The notes: a model not told the origin generated them from the sequence alone. A stretch of DNA of 64,000 bases from Clavibacter zhangzhiyongii (GCF_014775655.1 NZ_CP061274.1:620001-684000), one strand, 5' to 3'; positions 17,235-26,283 are shown, counted from the stretch's first letter. Numbers and translations: made by a program.

Positions 17235-18364
17235 CAGGCGGCCGCCTCGTCGAGACGGGATCCGTCGTGGCGGACCCAGGAGCCGACGCGGCGCTCGAAG
17301 ACGGACGCGTCGAAGTCGGCGGAGCGGCGGACGCTGTCGGCGGGGTCGAGCGCGGCGGCGCGCGCCACGGCGTCGCCGAGGTCGGCGCCCTCCCAGTCGT
17401 GCACGTGCACGCCCGTCACGCCGTCGACGACGCTCTCGGTCGCGCCGCCCACGTCGCTCACGAGCACGCGGGCGCCCGCGGCCATGGCCTCGACGGGCAT
17501 GATCCCGAAGTCCTCGACCGCGGGGAACACGTAGGCGAGCGAGCGCTGGTAGAGCGTGTAGAGGAGCGCGTCCGACGGGCGGGGGATCACGGTCACGGGC
17601 ACGCGGGCGGCCCGGGCCTGCGCCTGCAGCTCGTCGGCGAGCGGGCCGGATCCGGCGAGCACGACGGGCACGTCGGCCGCCTCGCCCGCGCGGATCGCGA
17701 GGTCGAGGCGCTTGTACGGCACGAAGCGGCTGGCGCCGAGGAGGAACGACTCCGGCAGCGACGCGGCCAGGGCGGCGTCGGATCCGGTGAGGGCGTCCTC
17801 CCAGGAGGCGGTCGCGCGGATCGCGGTCGCGTCGACGGGCGGGTGGATCACGCGCGCGTCGACGTCCCACGCGGTGCGGATGCGCGCCTGCACGAACGCG
17901 CTGTTGGCCGCGAAGTCGGCGTGCGACGCCTGCGCGCGCCGGCGGTCGAGCGCGCGGAGCGGGGGAGCGGCGGCCTTCACGAGCGGGTTGGCGCCCCGCT
18001 GGTCGAGGTCCGGGGTCCAGAGGTAGCGCGCGGGGCTGTGCACGTAGACGTGCTGCCGGGTCGCGTGGTCGCCGTGGCCGAGGTGGTGCGCGAACAGGTG
18101 CGAGCTCGAGAGCGTCCACTCGTAGGCGTCGAGGTCGAGCGAGCTCCAGGTGAGGGGCATGAACGGCAGCGCGAGGGGCTTCTTCCGGCGCAGCGGCGTG
18201 CGGGCGATCCAGCTCTCGCGCACCGGGCGGTCGCCGTAGCGGCCCGGGTCGTCGTTCCAGAGCGTGAAGAGGTCGGCGTCGGGGAAGGCGTGCGCGAACG
18301 CGTCGAAGACCTTCTCGGATCCGCCGGACTTCTCGATCCACTCCTGGACCAGCAGCCCGCCCAT
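17234..18364 (-). CDS. glycosyltransferase, GT4 (GT-B fold)
   Basis: The 376-residue protein begins 'LLVQEWIEKSGGSEKVFDAFA' and has 'YVHSPARYLWTPDLD', a motif typical of mannosyl- or rhamnosyl-transferases of the GT4 family. The C-terminal half has 'FLLGASRFVPYKRLDLAIRAG', 'VVLAGSGPLADELQAQA' and 'FPAVEDFGIMPVEAMAAG', equivalent to the E-x7-E signature. It probably adds one sugar of the EPS repeat unit. It overlaps the initiating transferase by 1 bp (TCAT) and the next glycosyltransferase by 1 bp. Confidence 0.9.
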   Translation of the reverse strand: MGGLLVQEWIEKSGGSEKVFDAFAHAFPDADLFTLWNDDPGRYGDRPVRESWIARTPLRRKKPLALPFMPLTWSSLDLDAYEWTLSSSHLFAHHLGHGDHATRQHVYVHSPARYLWTPDLDQRGANPLVKAAAPPLRALDRRRAQASHADFAANSAFVQARIRTAWDVDARVIHPPVDATAIRATASWEDALTGSDAALAASLPESFLLGASRFVPYKRLDLAIRAGEAADVPVVLAGSGPLADELQAQARAARVPVTVIPRPSDALLYTLYQRSLAYVFPAVEDFGIMPVEAMAAGARVLVSDVGGATESVVDGVTGVHVHDWEGADLGDAVARAAALDPADSVRRSADFDASVFERRVGSWVRHDGSRLDEAAA

Positions 18365-19839
18365 CAGACGGCCCCGTCCGCGCCGAAGACGGCCTTGAAC
18401 GTGCGCGCCAGGATGATGATGTCGCCCGTGAGGGACCAGTTCTCCACGTAGTAGAGGTCGAGGCGGATGGCGTCCTCCCACGAGAGCGACGAGCGGCCGG
18501 AGACCTGCCAGAGGCCGGACATGCCGGGCTTGATGAGCAGGCGGCGGCGGGCGGCGCTGTCGTACAGCGCGACCTCGCCCTCGCGCTGCGGGCGCGGGCC
18601 GATGAGGCTCATGGACCCGAGCAGCACGTTGAGGAACTGCGGCAGCTCGTCGAGCGAGTACCGGCGGAGGACGCCGCCCACCTTCGTGATGCGCGGGTCG
18701 TCCGTGACCTTGAACAGCGGGGTGTCCGCCGTGCCCTGCTGCTCGAGCAGCGCGAAGAGCTCCGCGTCGGCGTTCATGCGCATGGAGCGGAACTTGAGCA
18801 TGTGGAACGGCTCGCCGTTCAGGCCGATGCGCTCCTGCTTGTAGAAGACGTCGCCCTTGCTCGTGGCCTTGATGAGGATCGCGAGGATCAGGAACACGGG
18901 GCTGAGCACGACGAGCGTGATGCCGGAGACGACGATGTCGAACAGGCGCTTGGAGAGCAGCTTCCGGCCCTCGAAGCGCGGCGTCTCCACGTGGATGAGG
19001 GGGAGGCCGGCCACCGGGCGGGTGTGGATGCGCGGGCCGCCGATGTCGGTGAGGCCGGGCGCCATGACGAGGTGGTGGCGGCCGGGCTCGAGCGACCAGC
19101 TGAGCTCGCGGATCCGCTCGGGCGGCAGCTCGTCGCTCGAGGTGAGCACGAGGGTGTCGGCGCCGAGGCGCTCGAGCTGCGCGAGCACGTCGTCGGCGTC
19201 GCCGACCACGGGCACGTCGAGGCCCGGCAGGCGCGACGGCCGCGCGTCGCCCGTGAGGCACGCGCCGACCACGCGGTAGCCGGCCTTGGGGGCGCGGGCG
19301 AGGGTGGTGGCCGTGTGCGTGGCGCTCTCGAGGGAGCCGACCAGGAGGATCAGCGACGAGAACTCGCCGCGGCGGCGCTGGGCGGAGAGCCACACGCGCC
19401 AGAGCGCGCGCGACAGGAGCAGCAGCACGAGGCCGAGCGGCAAGCCGGTGACGATGTAGCCGCGCGCCAGGTCGATCTTCACGAGGAAGGCGACGATCGC
19501 GATGATCCCGAACAGCCGCAGCGTCGCGTCGGCGACCTGCTTGTACTCCTGCGTGCCGGTGCCGACGATGCGGTAGTCGCGCGTGCTGTAGACGCTCAGC
19601 ACGAACAGCCACGCGAGGATCAGCACGACCGAGACCATCGTGTACGTCACCGCCACGTCCGGCGCGTTGCCGCCGAGGTCGACCGTGCCGGCGGTCGTGC
19701 CGAACCACAGGAACTGGACCCCGAAGGTCGTGAGCACGATGACGACGGCGTCGCTCAGCGCGAGCCGCCGGGCGTAGACGACCCGCCAGCGCGAGCCCTC
19801 CTGGGCCTCGTCCGTGCGTCGTGTCTGTTGCGTGTCCAC
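18364..19839 (-). CDS. polyprenyl-phosphate sugar-1-phosphate transferase (PHPT, WbaP/CpsE-like)
   Basis: The 491-residue protein has four N-terminal membrane helices, a CoA-binding-like Rossmann region (about residues 150-290), a fifth membrane segment and the catalytic bacterial sugar transferase domain. Key motifs are 'KRLFDIVVSG', 'GDVFYKQERIGLNGEPFHMLKFRSM', 'KVGGVLRRYSLDELPQ' and 'SLIGPRPQREGEV', with the Asp-Glu pair of the active site. It moves hexose-1-phosphate from UDP-sugar to undecaprenyl phosphate and so starts repeat-unit assembly. The GTG at 19839 follows a GGGGGA ribosome-binding site. It is the first gene of the overlapped run. Confidence 0.92.
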   Translation of the reverse strand: MDTQQTRRTDEAQEGSRWRVVYARRLALSDAVVIVLTTFGVQFLWFGTTAGTVDLGGNAPDVAVTYTMVSVVLILAWLFVLSVYSTRDYRIVGTGTQEYKQVADATLRLFGIIAIVAFLVKIDLARGYIVTGLPLGLVLLLLSRALWRVWLSAQRRRGEFSSLILLVGSLESATHTATTLARAPKAGYRVVGACLTGDARPSRLPGLDVPVVGDADDVLAQLERLGADTLVLTSSDELPPERIRELSWSLEPGRHHLVMAPGLTDIGGPRIHTRPVAGLPLIHVETPRFEGRKLLSKRLFDIVVSGITLVVLSPVFLILAILIKATSKGDVFYKQERIGLNGEPFHMLKFRSMRMNADAELFALLEQQGTADTPLFKVTDDPRITKVGGVLRRYSLDELPQFLNVLLGSMSLIGPRPQREGEVALYDSAARRRLLIKPGMSGLWQVSGRSSLSWEDAIRLDLYYVENWSLTGDIIILARTFKAVFGADGAV

Positions 19840-19928
19840 TGGTCCCCCGGGGCAGGCGGCTCCGATCGGGAGCCGGCGGTGTCTGGATGGAGCGGGTTGC
19901 GCTCGCGTGTGCGGTGGCGGGTGGGCGG

Positions 19929-20648
19929 TCAGCCCCGGGTGCGGGGCGCGTCCGTGCGGGTCACGGCCCGCACCGACTCGAGCACCGACTCGATCGCACG
20001 TCCGGCCTGCTCCCCCGAGGCGTCGTACGTGCTCTGCGAGCGGCGGTACGGGTCGACCACGTCGTAGTCGTCCTCGTGCGCGGGCGGCAGGGTGACCCCC
20101 CGCTGCGCCGCGATGAGCGGGATGAGCGCCCGCAGCTGCGCCGGCACGTCGCCGTCGCACGCGATGTGCTTCTCGTCCCCGCTCACCTCGACGAGGTGCT
20201 CGAACAGCGCCGCGAACTCGCGGAGCGTGAAGGTGAAGCGGTTGGCGCGCGGCACCGAGCGCACGACGGCGCTGCGGTGCTCGCGGGCCATCGTGAGCAC
20301 GAGGTCCGTGCCCTGGATGATGCCGGGCGTGAGGAACCGCGCCTGGTGCTCGCTCGGGTCGCCGCCGTAGCGGACGGACAGCTCGGCCGCCTGCTCCGGC
20401 ATGCGCTGCCCCTCGGCCGCGATCGTGCCGGCGCTCGCGAAGCGCACGACCGAGTCGGCCTCCGCGGCGTGCCCGCCGAAGATCGCGCGGACCCGCGCCC
20501 GGAGCACCTGCTCGGCGAGGGGCGAGCGGCAGATGTTGCCCGAGCAGACGAACAGGACGCGGAACGAGCCGTCGTCGACGCTCTCGGCGGGTGCGTCGCC
20601 GAGGGCCGCGCGTGCGGCCCTGCGGCTCGTGGGGGGGAGTTCCGACAT
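19929..20648 (-). CDS. low-molecular-weight protein tyrosine phosphatase (Wzb-like)
   Basis: The 239-residue protein has the LMW-PTP P-loop VLFVCSGNICRS (C35, R41) and the general-acid loop near the end in 'VVDPYRRS'. An extra 28 residues precede the fold. In EPS systems this phosphatase removes phosphate from the tyrosine kinase next door and so cycles polymer export. It lies 9 bp after the kinase stop on the same strand. Family members are usually about 150 residues; the excess is at the N-terminus and in a helix insertion before the acid loop. Confidence 0.9.
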   Translation of the reverse strand: MSELPPTSRRAARAALGDAPAESVDDGSFRVLFVCSGNICRSPLAEQVLRARVRAIFGGHAAEADSVVRFASAGTIAAEGQRMPEQAAELSVRYGGDPSEHQARFLTPGIIQGTDLVLTMAREHRSAVVRSVPRANRFTFTLREFAALFEHLVEVSGDEKHIACDGDVPAQLRALIPLIAAQRGVTLPPAHEDDYDVVDPYRRSQSTYDASGEQAGRAIESVLESVRAVTRTDAPRTRG

Positions 20649-20657
20649 GGAGGGGAG

Positions 20658-22070
20658 CTACGCCTTGATCTTCTCGATGGGCGCCTTGGTCTTCTGGCCG
20701 TCCTCGTCCTCCGTGTACCCGTACCCGTAGCCGTAGTGGCCGTAGCCGTACGCGTCCGGGCCCTTGGTGGGGAGCATGGTGATGACGAGGCCGAGCACGT
20801 CCGCGCCCACGTTGGTGAGGTTGGCGATGGCGCTTTTCAGCTGGGTGCGGTGCGTGCGGCCCGCGGCGACGACGACGATCGCGCCGCCGGCGTTCTTGGA
20901 CAGGATCGCGGCGTCCGTGACGGGCAGCAGCGGCGGGGCGTCGATGAGCACCACGTCGTAGCGCGCCTCGAGGTCCTGCAGCAGGCGGGCCATGCCCTGC
21001 GAGCCGAGGAGCTCCGACGGGTTCGGCGGGATCTGGCCGGCGGGGAGGATCGAGAGCATGCCCGAGCCCCAGGGCTGGATGACGTCCTCGATCTCGGCGC
21101 GGCCGATGAGGATGTCGGTCAGGCCCACGGCGCCCTCGAGGCCCATGTAGGACGCGAGGCGCGGGCGGCGGAGGTCGGCGTCGATGAGGACGACCTTGAT
21201 GCCGGAGTCGGCCAGGGCCAGCGCGAGGTTCGAGCTGGTGGTCGACTTGCCCTCGCCCTGGATGGAGGAGGTGATGACGAAGCTGCGCGAGCGGCCGCCG
21301 AACTCCAGGAACTGGAGGTTCGTGCGGAGGCTGCGGAAGGACTCGGCGCGGGGGCTCCGCGGGTCGTCCTGGACGATGAGCGGGCGCTCGGTCGCCTTCG
21401 GGTCGTACGCGATGCCGCCGAGGATGGGCTTCGTCGTGACGAGCTCGACGTCGCGCTCCCCGCGGATGCGGTTGTCGAGCGTCTCGCGGAGGAGGCTGAC
21501 GCCCACGCCGATGAGGAGGCCGATGAGCGCGCCGACGATGATGTTGACGGGCAGGTTGGGCGAGGACGGCGACTCGGGGATCTCCGCCTGCTCGAGCTGC
21601 GTGATCTGCACCTGCGGCGTGCCCTCGATGGTCTCGGGGACGAGCGTGCCGACGACCGTGGTGAGGCTGGCGCCGATGGCGTCCGCGAGCGTCGCGGCGT
21701 CCTGGCGGCTCTGGTCCTTGACCGTGATGTCGATGATCGTCGTGTCGAGCGGCGCGGAGGCGCGGACCGACTCGGCGAGCTCGCGCGACGTGATGTCGAG
21801 GCCGAACTGGTCGATGACGGGCTGGAGCACGGCGCGGGTCGTGACGACGTCCGCGTAGCTCTTCACCGCCTGCTGGGTGAAGTTGTTGCCCTGCTGGAGC
21901 TCCTGGACGTTGCCGGAGCTGCTCGGCGCGACGAACATCTTCGTCGAGGCCTCGTACTCGGGAGTCTGGAGGAGGGAGAAGGCCGCTGCTGCGCCGACGC
22001 CCACCAGGAGCGTCAGGATGATCAGCACCGCGCCCCTCCGCAGCATCCGAATGAAGTCACGGAGCGCCAT
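20658..22070 (-). CDS. polysaccharide co-polymerase with tyrosine kinase domain (Wzc-like)
   Basis: The 470-residue protein has an N-terminal Wzz domain with two membrane helices (about residues 13-33 and 175-197), then a cytoplasmic BY-kinase domain. The Walker A motif is IQGEGKST (Lys275), Walker A' is 'VVLIDADLRRPRL' and Walker B is 'YDVVLIDAPPLLP'. The tail has a Tyr/Gly cluster (YGYGHYGYGYGY), the site of autophosphorylation in this family. It controls chain length and export. ATG 22070 is chosen because of a GGGGAAGGG ribosome-binding site; an in-frame ATG at 22163 would place extra polar residues before the helix. Confidence 0.93.
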   Translation of the reverse strand: MALRDFIRMLRRGAVLIILTLLVGVGAAAAFSLLQTPEYEASTKMFVAPSSSGNVQELQQGNNFTQQAVKSYADVVTTRAVLQPVIDQFGLDITSRELAESVRASAPLDTTIIDITVKDQSRQDAATLADAIGASLTTVVGTLVPETIEGTPQVQITQLEQAEIPESPSSPNLPVNIIVGALIGLLIGVGVSLLRETLDNRIRGERDVELVTTKPILGGIAYDPKATERPLIVQDDPRSPRAESFRSLRTNLQFLEFGGRSRSFVITSSIQGEGKSTTSSNLALALADSGIKVVLIDADLRRPRLASYMGLEGAVGLTDILIGRAEIEDVIQPWGSGMLSILPAGQIPPNPSELLGSQGMARLLQDLEARYDVVLIDAPPLLPVTDAAILSKNAGGAIVVVAAGRTHRTQLKSAIANLTNVGADVLGLVITMLPTKGPDAYGYGHYGYGYGYTEDEDGQKTKAPIEKIKA

Positions 22071-22225
22071 GATGTAGAACCCTTCCCCAAAAACTGACAG
22101 GCGCGGAGTGTCCGCATACGTGGGATATCCACAGCCTCGGCTGTCTATCATCACACAGCTCATGAGCGCCGCAGGCAGCCTTGAACGCCCCCGTCCGGGG
22201 CATGGTAGGCCCTCTCACGCCCTGT

Positions 22226-22231
22226 TAGGGT
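22226..22231 (+). promoter_or_regulatory. candidate -10 hexamer for the acyltransferase
   Basis: TAGGGT lies in the 214-bp gap between the divergent kinase and acyltransferase genes. It gives a leader of about 46 nt to ATG 22285. Confidence 0.4.
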
Positions 22232-22284
22232 CGCTCAGACAGCAGTGCTGCACGGCGGTACACGAGTGAGTAGGGACCTGGGCC

Positions 22285-24549
22285 ATGAGCTCGCAGACAT
22301 TTCGCCGGGGTACGCCCGCGCTCCCGGACCCTTCGGAGCTGCGCTCCGCTCCAGGTGACAAGAACCCGCCATCCGAGGGGGATTCGCCCACGGTGAACCG
22401 CGGGTTCCGGCCCGACGTCGAGGGCCTCCGCGCGCTCGCCGTGGTCGCCGTCATCGTCGACCACCTCTTCGACTGGCCCTCCGGCGGCTTCGTCGGCGTC
22501 GACGTCTTCTTCGTCATCAGCGGCTTCCTCATCACGGGGCTGCTGCTGAAGGAGTACGAGCGCACGAAGACGATCTCGTTCCTCGACTTCTACAAGCGCC
22601 GCGTCCGCCGCATCATGCCGGCCGCGCTGCTCGTGCTCGTCGTCACGACGGCCGTGTCGTTCCTCGTCTTCAACGTGATCCGCGCCCAGGCCAGCCTCTG
22701 GGACGCCGTCTGGTCCGCCCTGTTCGTCTCGAACTGGCACTTCGCCAGCGCCGGCACCGACTACTTCGCGTCCGACGGGCCGATCTCGCCGTTCCGCCAC
22801 TACTGGTCGCTCTCGGTCGAGGAGCAGTTCTACCTCGTCTGGCCCGTGCTGATGGTCCTCGTGATCGCGCTCGTGCGCCGCCGCACCCCGAAGAACCGCA
22901 CCGCGCGCGCCCGCCTCCTGCCCGTCTACATGGGCATCGCCGTCGGCGTCCTCATCGTCGCGTCGCTGGCGTGGGGCTTCTACGAGACCTCGGCCCGCCC
23001 GACGGTCGCGTACTTCTCCACCTTCTCCCGCGCCTGGGAGCTCGGCATCGGCGCGCTGCTGGCGATCTTCGCCGCGCGCCTCGCCACGCTGCCCGCCGCG
23101 CTCCGCCCGGTGCTCGGCTACGTCGGCATCGCGGGCATCGTCGTCTCGTTCTTCGTCATCGCGGGCGACCTCGCGTTCCCCGTGCCGTCGGCGCTGCTGC
23201 CGGTCCTCTCGACCGCGCTGGTCATCGCCTCGGGCATCGGCGGCGTCTCGAAGGCCATGGTGCCGATCACGAACCCGGTCACCACCTACATCGGGCGCCT
23301 GTCGTTCTCGCTGTACCTCTGGCACTTCCCGGTGATCATCCTGCTCGACTCCGTGATCCGCGACCGCACCGTCTACTACGCGGCCGCCATCGGCGCGACG
23401 CTCGTGCTCGCGATCGCCTCCTTCCACCTCGTCGAGGACCCGATCCGCCGCTCCAGCTGGCTCGACCCGAAGAAGGCCGGCCGCCGGTCCTCCGCCGTGC
23501 AGCTGAAGATGACCGTCGCGGCGCTGTCCGTGGTCGCGGTCGCCGTGGTGGGCGTCGTCGCCGTGGCCGTCGTCCGCGACGAGCCCGGCACGGACAGCCA
23601 GCTCGCGACCTCCCCGACGGCGGGACCCCCCGGCGGCACCGAGTCCACGGGCCAGGCGCTCCAGGTCCGGAGCGAGCAGGTCACGGCGGCCCTGGCTGCC
23701 GACGAGTGGCCGGCGCTGGATCCCGCCGTCGAGTCCTTCGGCGACTTCGGCCGCGACGTCATCGCGCCCGAGTGGGCGAAGGACGGCTGCCTCGGCGGCG
23801 ACCTCGCCGACGAGAAGGACGCGATCCGGAACACCGAGCACTGCACCTACGGGAACCAGGGCGCCGGTGCCGACAAGACCGCGGTCATCTTCGGCGACTC
23901 CCTCGCGATCAGCTACGCGCCCATGCTGCGCGCGAGCCTCGGCGAGGAGTGGAAGGTGCGCGTGCTCACCATGGCCCGCTGCCCCGCCTCCACCGTCACG
24001 AGCATCGACACCGACGGATCCGAGTACACGGAGTGCACCGACTTCCGCAACTGGGCCCTCGGCGAGATGAACGCCACGAAGCCCGCGCTGGTGCTCATGA
24101 GCGAGGCCGTCGACAACTCCTACCTGTCGAGCAAGGCCGTGGGCGGCGCCGCCGACCGCGAGTGGCAGGACGGCGCGCTCACCACCATGAACAGCCTGAA
24201 GACGGCCGCGGCGAACGTCATCGTCCTGTCCCGTCCGCCGGCGGCGACCGCGCTCGTGGAGTGCAAGACGCCGACCAGCTCGCCGAACGACTGCCGCGCC
24301 GAGGTGTCGCCGTCCTTCATCAGCCACGCGCGCACCATGGCCGCGGCCGCCGAGGAGGTCGGGGCGCCGGTGCAGTTCATCAACACGCAGGGCTGGTTCT
24401 GCAGCCAGGGCAACTGCCCGGCGTTCGTGAACGGGATCCCCGTGCGCGGCGACACGTCGCACCTCACGGCCCGCCAGTCGCAGGACCTCGCGCCGATCAT
24501 GTCCGACGTCCTCGCGCCGCTCGGCATCGTCGCCCCCGCGGCCGGCTGA
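22285..24549 (+). CDS. OatA-like acyltransferase with C-terminal SGNH domain
   Basis: The 754-residue protein starts with a hydrophilic tail of about 45 residues. An acyltransferase-3 membrane domain follows with ten or eleven helices: 'RPDVEGLRALAVVAVIVDHLF' with the catalytic His, 'GVDVFFVISGFLITGLLL', 'YKRRVRRIMPA' and 'YWSLSVEEQFYLVWPV'. After a linker comes an extracellular SGNH esterase-like domain with 'VIFGDSLAISY' (GDS) and 'RGDTSHLTARQ' (D-x-x-H). OatA-type proteins carry acetyl groups across the membrane and put them on peptidoglycan or polysaccharide. The divergent position next to the EPS kinase suggests that the EPS is the acceptor; peptidoglycan is the alternative. Confidence 0.88.
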   Translation: MSSQTFRRGTPALPDPSELRSAPGDKNPPSEGDSPTVNRGFRPDVEGLRALAVVAVIVDHLFDWPSGGFVGVDVFFVISGFLITGLLLKEYERTKTISFLDFYKRRVRRIMPAALLVLVVTTAVSFLVFNVIRAQASLWDAVWSALFVSNWHFASAGTDYFASDGPISPFRHYWSLSVEEQFYLVWPVLMVLVIALVRRRTPKNRTARARLLPVYMGIAVGVLIVASLAWGFYETSARPTVAYFSTFSRAWELGIGALLAIFAARLATLPAALRPVLGYVGIAGIVVSFFVIAGDLAFPVPSALLPVLSTALVIASGIGGVSKAMVPITNPVTTYIGRLSFSLYLWHFPVIILLDSVIRDRTVYYAAAIGATLVLAIASFHLVEDPIRRSSWLDPKKAGRRSSAVQLKMTVAALSVVAVAVVGVVAVAVVRDEPGTDSQLATSPTAGPPGGTESTGQALQVRSEQVTAALAADEWPALDPAVESFGDFGRDVIAPEWAKDGCLGGDLADEKDAIRNTEHCTYGNQGAGADKTAVIFGDSLAISYAPMLRASLGEEWKVRVLTMARCPASTVTSIDTDGSEYTECTDFRNWALGEMNATKPALVLMSEAVDNSYLSSKAVGGAADREWQDGALTTMNSLKTAAANVIVLSRPPAATALVECKTPTSSPNDCRAEVSPSFISHARTMAAAAEEVGAPVQFINTQGWFCSQGNCPAFVNGIPVRGDTSHLTARQSQDLAPIMSDVLAPLGIVAPAAG

Positions 24550-24570
24550 CCCCGCACCACCGCACGCCAC

Positions 24571-24606
24571 GACGGGCGCTCCTCCTTCACGGGAGGGGCG
24601 CCCGTC
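24571..24606 (+). terminator. hairpin after the acyltransferase
   Basis: A 15-bp stem with one G-U pair (24571-24585 and 24592-24606) and a short TTCAC-containing loop begins 22 bp after the stop. Confidence 0.75.
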
Positions 24607-24660
24607 GTCGTGCGGGGTGCGGGCTCCGACCGCCGCGGCCGCGCGACGCATTCGGGGCGG

Positions 24661-24666
24661 TAGCGT
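24661..24666 (+). promoter_or_regulatory. -10 hexamer of a leaderless promoter (MepB-like gene)
   Basis: TAGCGT lies 6 bp before GTG 24673 and fixes that codon as the start. Confidence 0.55.
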
Positions 24667-24672
24667 GGCCGG

Positions 24673-25104
24673 GTGCCGTTCCCCGCCTTCGCGACCTACG
24701 CGGCCGCGGTGAGGGTGACGGGCGAGGTGACCCCGGAGACCCAGGACGGGGAGTACGAGTCGGGCATCGCCCGGATCGACGGCGAGGCGTGGCACATCCG
24801 CACGGCACGGAACACGCGGACCAAGTCGGACGCGTTCACGGCCTTCTGGCGGCGTGCCGAGGACGGCACGACGATGCCGTTCGGCGACGACGATCCCGCC
24901 CGCGGCCTGCTCGTGTTCGTGGCGCACCAGGACGGGCGCGGTGCGTTCCGGTTCACACGCGCGCATCTCGCCGATCTCGGGATCACGTCCAGGAGGAAGC
25001 CGGGCAAGCGCGGCTTCCGCGTCTACCCGAGCTGGTGCACCGGGCTGAACGCCCAGGCCACGGTCACGCAGCGCGCCCAGGCGCCCGCCTTCACGGAGCA
25101 CTGA
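24673..25104 (+). CDS. MepB family protein
   Basis: The 143-residue product matches the MepB pattern: 'YESGIARIDGEAWHIRTARNT', 'KSDAFTAFWRR', 'GLLVFVAHQDGRGAFRFTRAHLADLGI' and 'GKRGFRVYPSW'. MepB proteins are small cytoplasmic proteins named after the Staphylococcus mepRAB locus; their biochemical role is unknown. No efflux pump or MarR gene is adjacent here. The GTG start is set by the leaderless promoter. The gene ends just before a 7-bp tandem repeat shared with the convergent acyltransferase. Confidence 0.75.
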   Translation: MPFPAFATYAAAVRVTGEVTPETQDGEYESGIARIDGEAWHIRTARNTRTKSDAFTAFWRRAEDGTTMPFGDDDPARGLLVFVAHQDGRGAFRFTRAHLADLGITSRRKPGKRGFRVYPSWCTGLNAQATVTQRAQAPAFTEH

Positions 25105-25119
25105 CGCTCCGCCGCCGGC

Positions 25120-25154
25120 CGCCGGGCGCCGGGCGCCGGGCGCCAGGCGCCGGG
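25120..25154. repeat. 7-bp tandem repeat CGCCGGG, five units
   Basis: Five consecutive units occupy 25120-25154; the fourth is CGCCAGG. The array lies between convergent genes and touches the stop codon of the minus-strand acyltransferase at 25155-25157. It is a candidate variable-number repeat. Confidence 0.8.
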
Positions 25155-26192
25155 CTAGTGCCGCGGGCCCTTGTCCGCCGCCGCGCGGCTGGTGAGGCGC
25201 CGGGCGACGCCGATGAACGGCACCTCCACGAAGCGGTGCACGAGCCAGGAGACGACGAGGGTCACGGCGATCGCCGCGATCACGCGCGCGATGCCCTCCG
25301 GCACGTCGACGGCGCGCATCACGCGGTAGGCGAGCGGGTGCAGCAGGTACGCGGCGTACGAGATCGCGCCGAGCCAGATGAGCACCCGCGAGTGCGCGGC
25401 CCGCCGCGAGGCGTAGAAGGCGAAGAAGAGGCCGAGGCCCAGGAGGAACGACACGGAGTAGTCGAAGGGCGGCCACGTGGCGTCCTGCCCGCCGTTGAGG
25501 TACGTGAACAGCGGCACCCCCACGACGCCGGCGACGAGGAGTCCCCGCCAGGCGGTGGATCCGTCGCGGTCGCGCAGGTGGATCGCGTGCCCGAGCGAGG
25601 CCGTGTAGAGCAGCAGCGGCAGCGTCCACGGCAGCTCGCGCTCGAGCACCCGGCCGGCGATCGCGGCGGCGACGAAGCCGGCGAGCCAGACGTAGCCCAT
25701 CACGACGCTGCGGTCGAGCCGGCCGATGAGCTTGGCGACGAGCGACTGGCCGTAGAAGATCAGCTCGATGCCGAGGGTCCAGGCCGTCGGCACGATCGTG
25801 TAGATGCCCACGGCGCCCTGCACCATGAGCACGTTGGCCATGATCGTCAGCGGCCCGCCGAGCTCGCCCTCGCCCGTCGTCGCGACCCACAGCATCATGA
25901 GGCCGAGCACGAGCCAGTAGAGGGGGAAGAGCCGGTACAGGCGGCGCACGAGGAACGTGCGGGTGTCCTGGCGCTGCAGGCTCAGGGGGATCACGTAGCC
26001 GCTGACGAGGAAGAACGCGACGACGCCCACGCGCCCGGCGTCCACCCACTGGCGGCTGAAGTCCTCGAACGCCGGGTACTCCGCCGCGATCAGGTGCTGC
26101 AGCACCACGATGAACGACGCGACGCCGCGGACCGCCTCGAGGAACTCGATCTTCCGACCGGTCTCGCTCTTCACTGTCACGGTGCTGGTCAC
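25155..26192 (-). CDS. acyltransferase family 3 membrane protein
   Basis: The 345-residue protein has about ten membrane helices and the acyltransferase-3 signatures 'KIEFLEAVRGVASFIVVLQHL' with the catalytic His, 'VGVVAFFLVSGYVIPLSL' and 'FLVRRLYRLFPLYW' with the R-x3-R pair. It lacks an SGNH domain. It could acylate the EPS or another glycoconjugate at the outer face. The GTG start at 26192 follows a GAGGAG ribosome-binding site and a TAGGGT -10 at 26241-26246. An SGNH lipoprotein gene lies upstream on the same strand, so the two may form a split version of an OatA-like enzyme. Confidence 0.87.
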   Translation of the reverse strand: MTSTVTVKSETGRKIEFLEAVRGVASFIVVLQHLIAAEYPAFEDFSRQWVDAGRVGVVAFFLVSGYVIPLSLQRQDTRTFLVRRLYRLFPLYWLVLGLMMLWVATTGEGELGGPLTIMANVLMVQGAVGIYTIVPTAWTLGIELIFYGQSLVAKLIGRLDRSVVMGYVWLAGFVAAAIAGRVLERELPWTLPLLLYTASLGHAIHLRDRDGSTAWRGLLVAGVVGVPLFTYLNGGQDATWPPFDYSVSFLLGLGLFFAFYASRRAAHSRVLIWLGAISYAAYLLHPLAYRVMRAVDVPEGIARVIAAIAVTLVVSWLVHRFVEVPFIGVARRLTSRAAADKGPRH

Positions 26193-26240
26193 GCGGGGGC
26201 TCCTCTGGTGCGGGCGCGACGCTCCGGACGCACCGCTTCG

Positions 26241-26246
26241 ACCCTA
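26241..26246 (-). promoter_or_regulatory. candidate -10 hexamer for the acyltransferase
   Basis: On the minus strand this reads TAGGGT. It lies in the 91-bp gap after the SGNH lipoprotein gene and gives a leader of about 40 nt. Confidence 0.4.
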
Positions 26247-26283
26247 TCCGCCGGGTACTCGGCGGGAGGGCGGGGGGATGCCC

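Noticed and set aside
22225-26049. A 1274-residue open frame on the minus strand across the acyltransferase and its neighbours
   Set aside because: It lies antisense to genes with clear domains, and its product is an Arg/Gly/Ala/Asp-rich string with no motif. In 73% G+C DNA stop codons are rare, so long shadow frames are expected.
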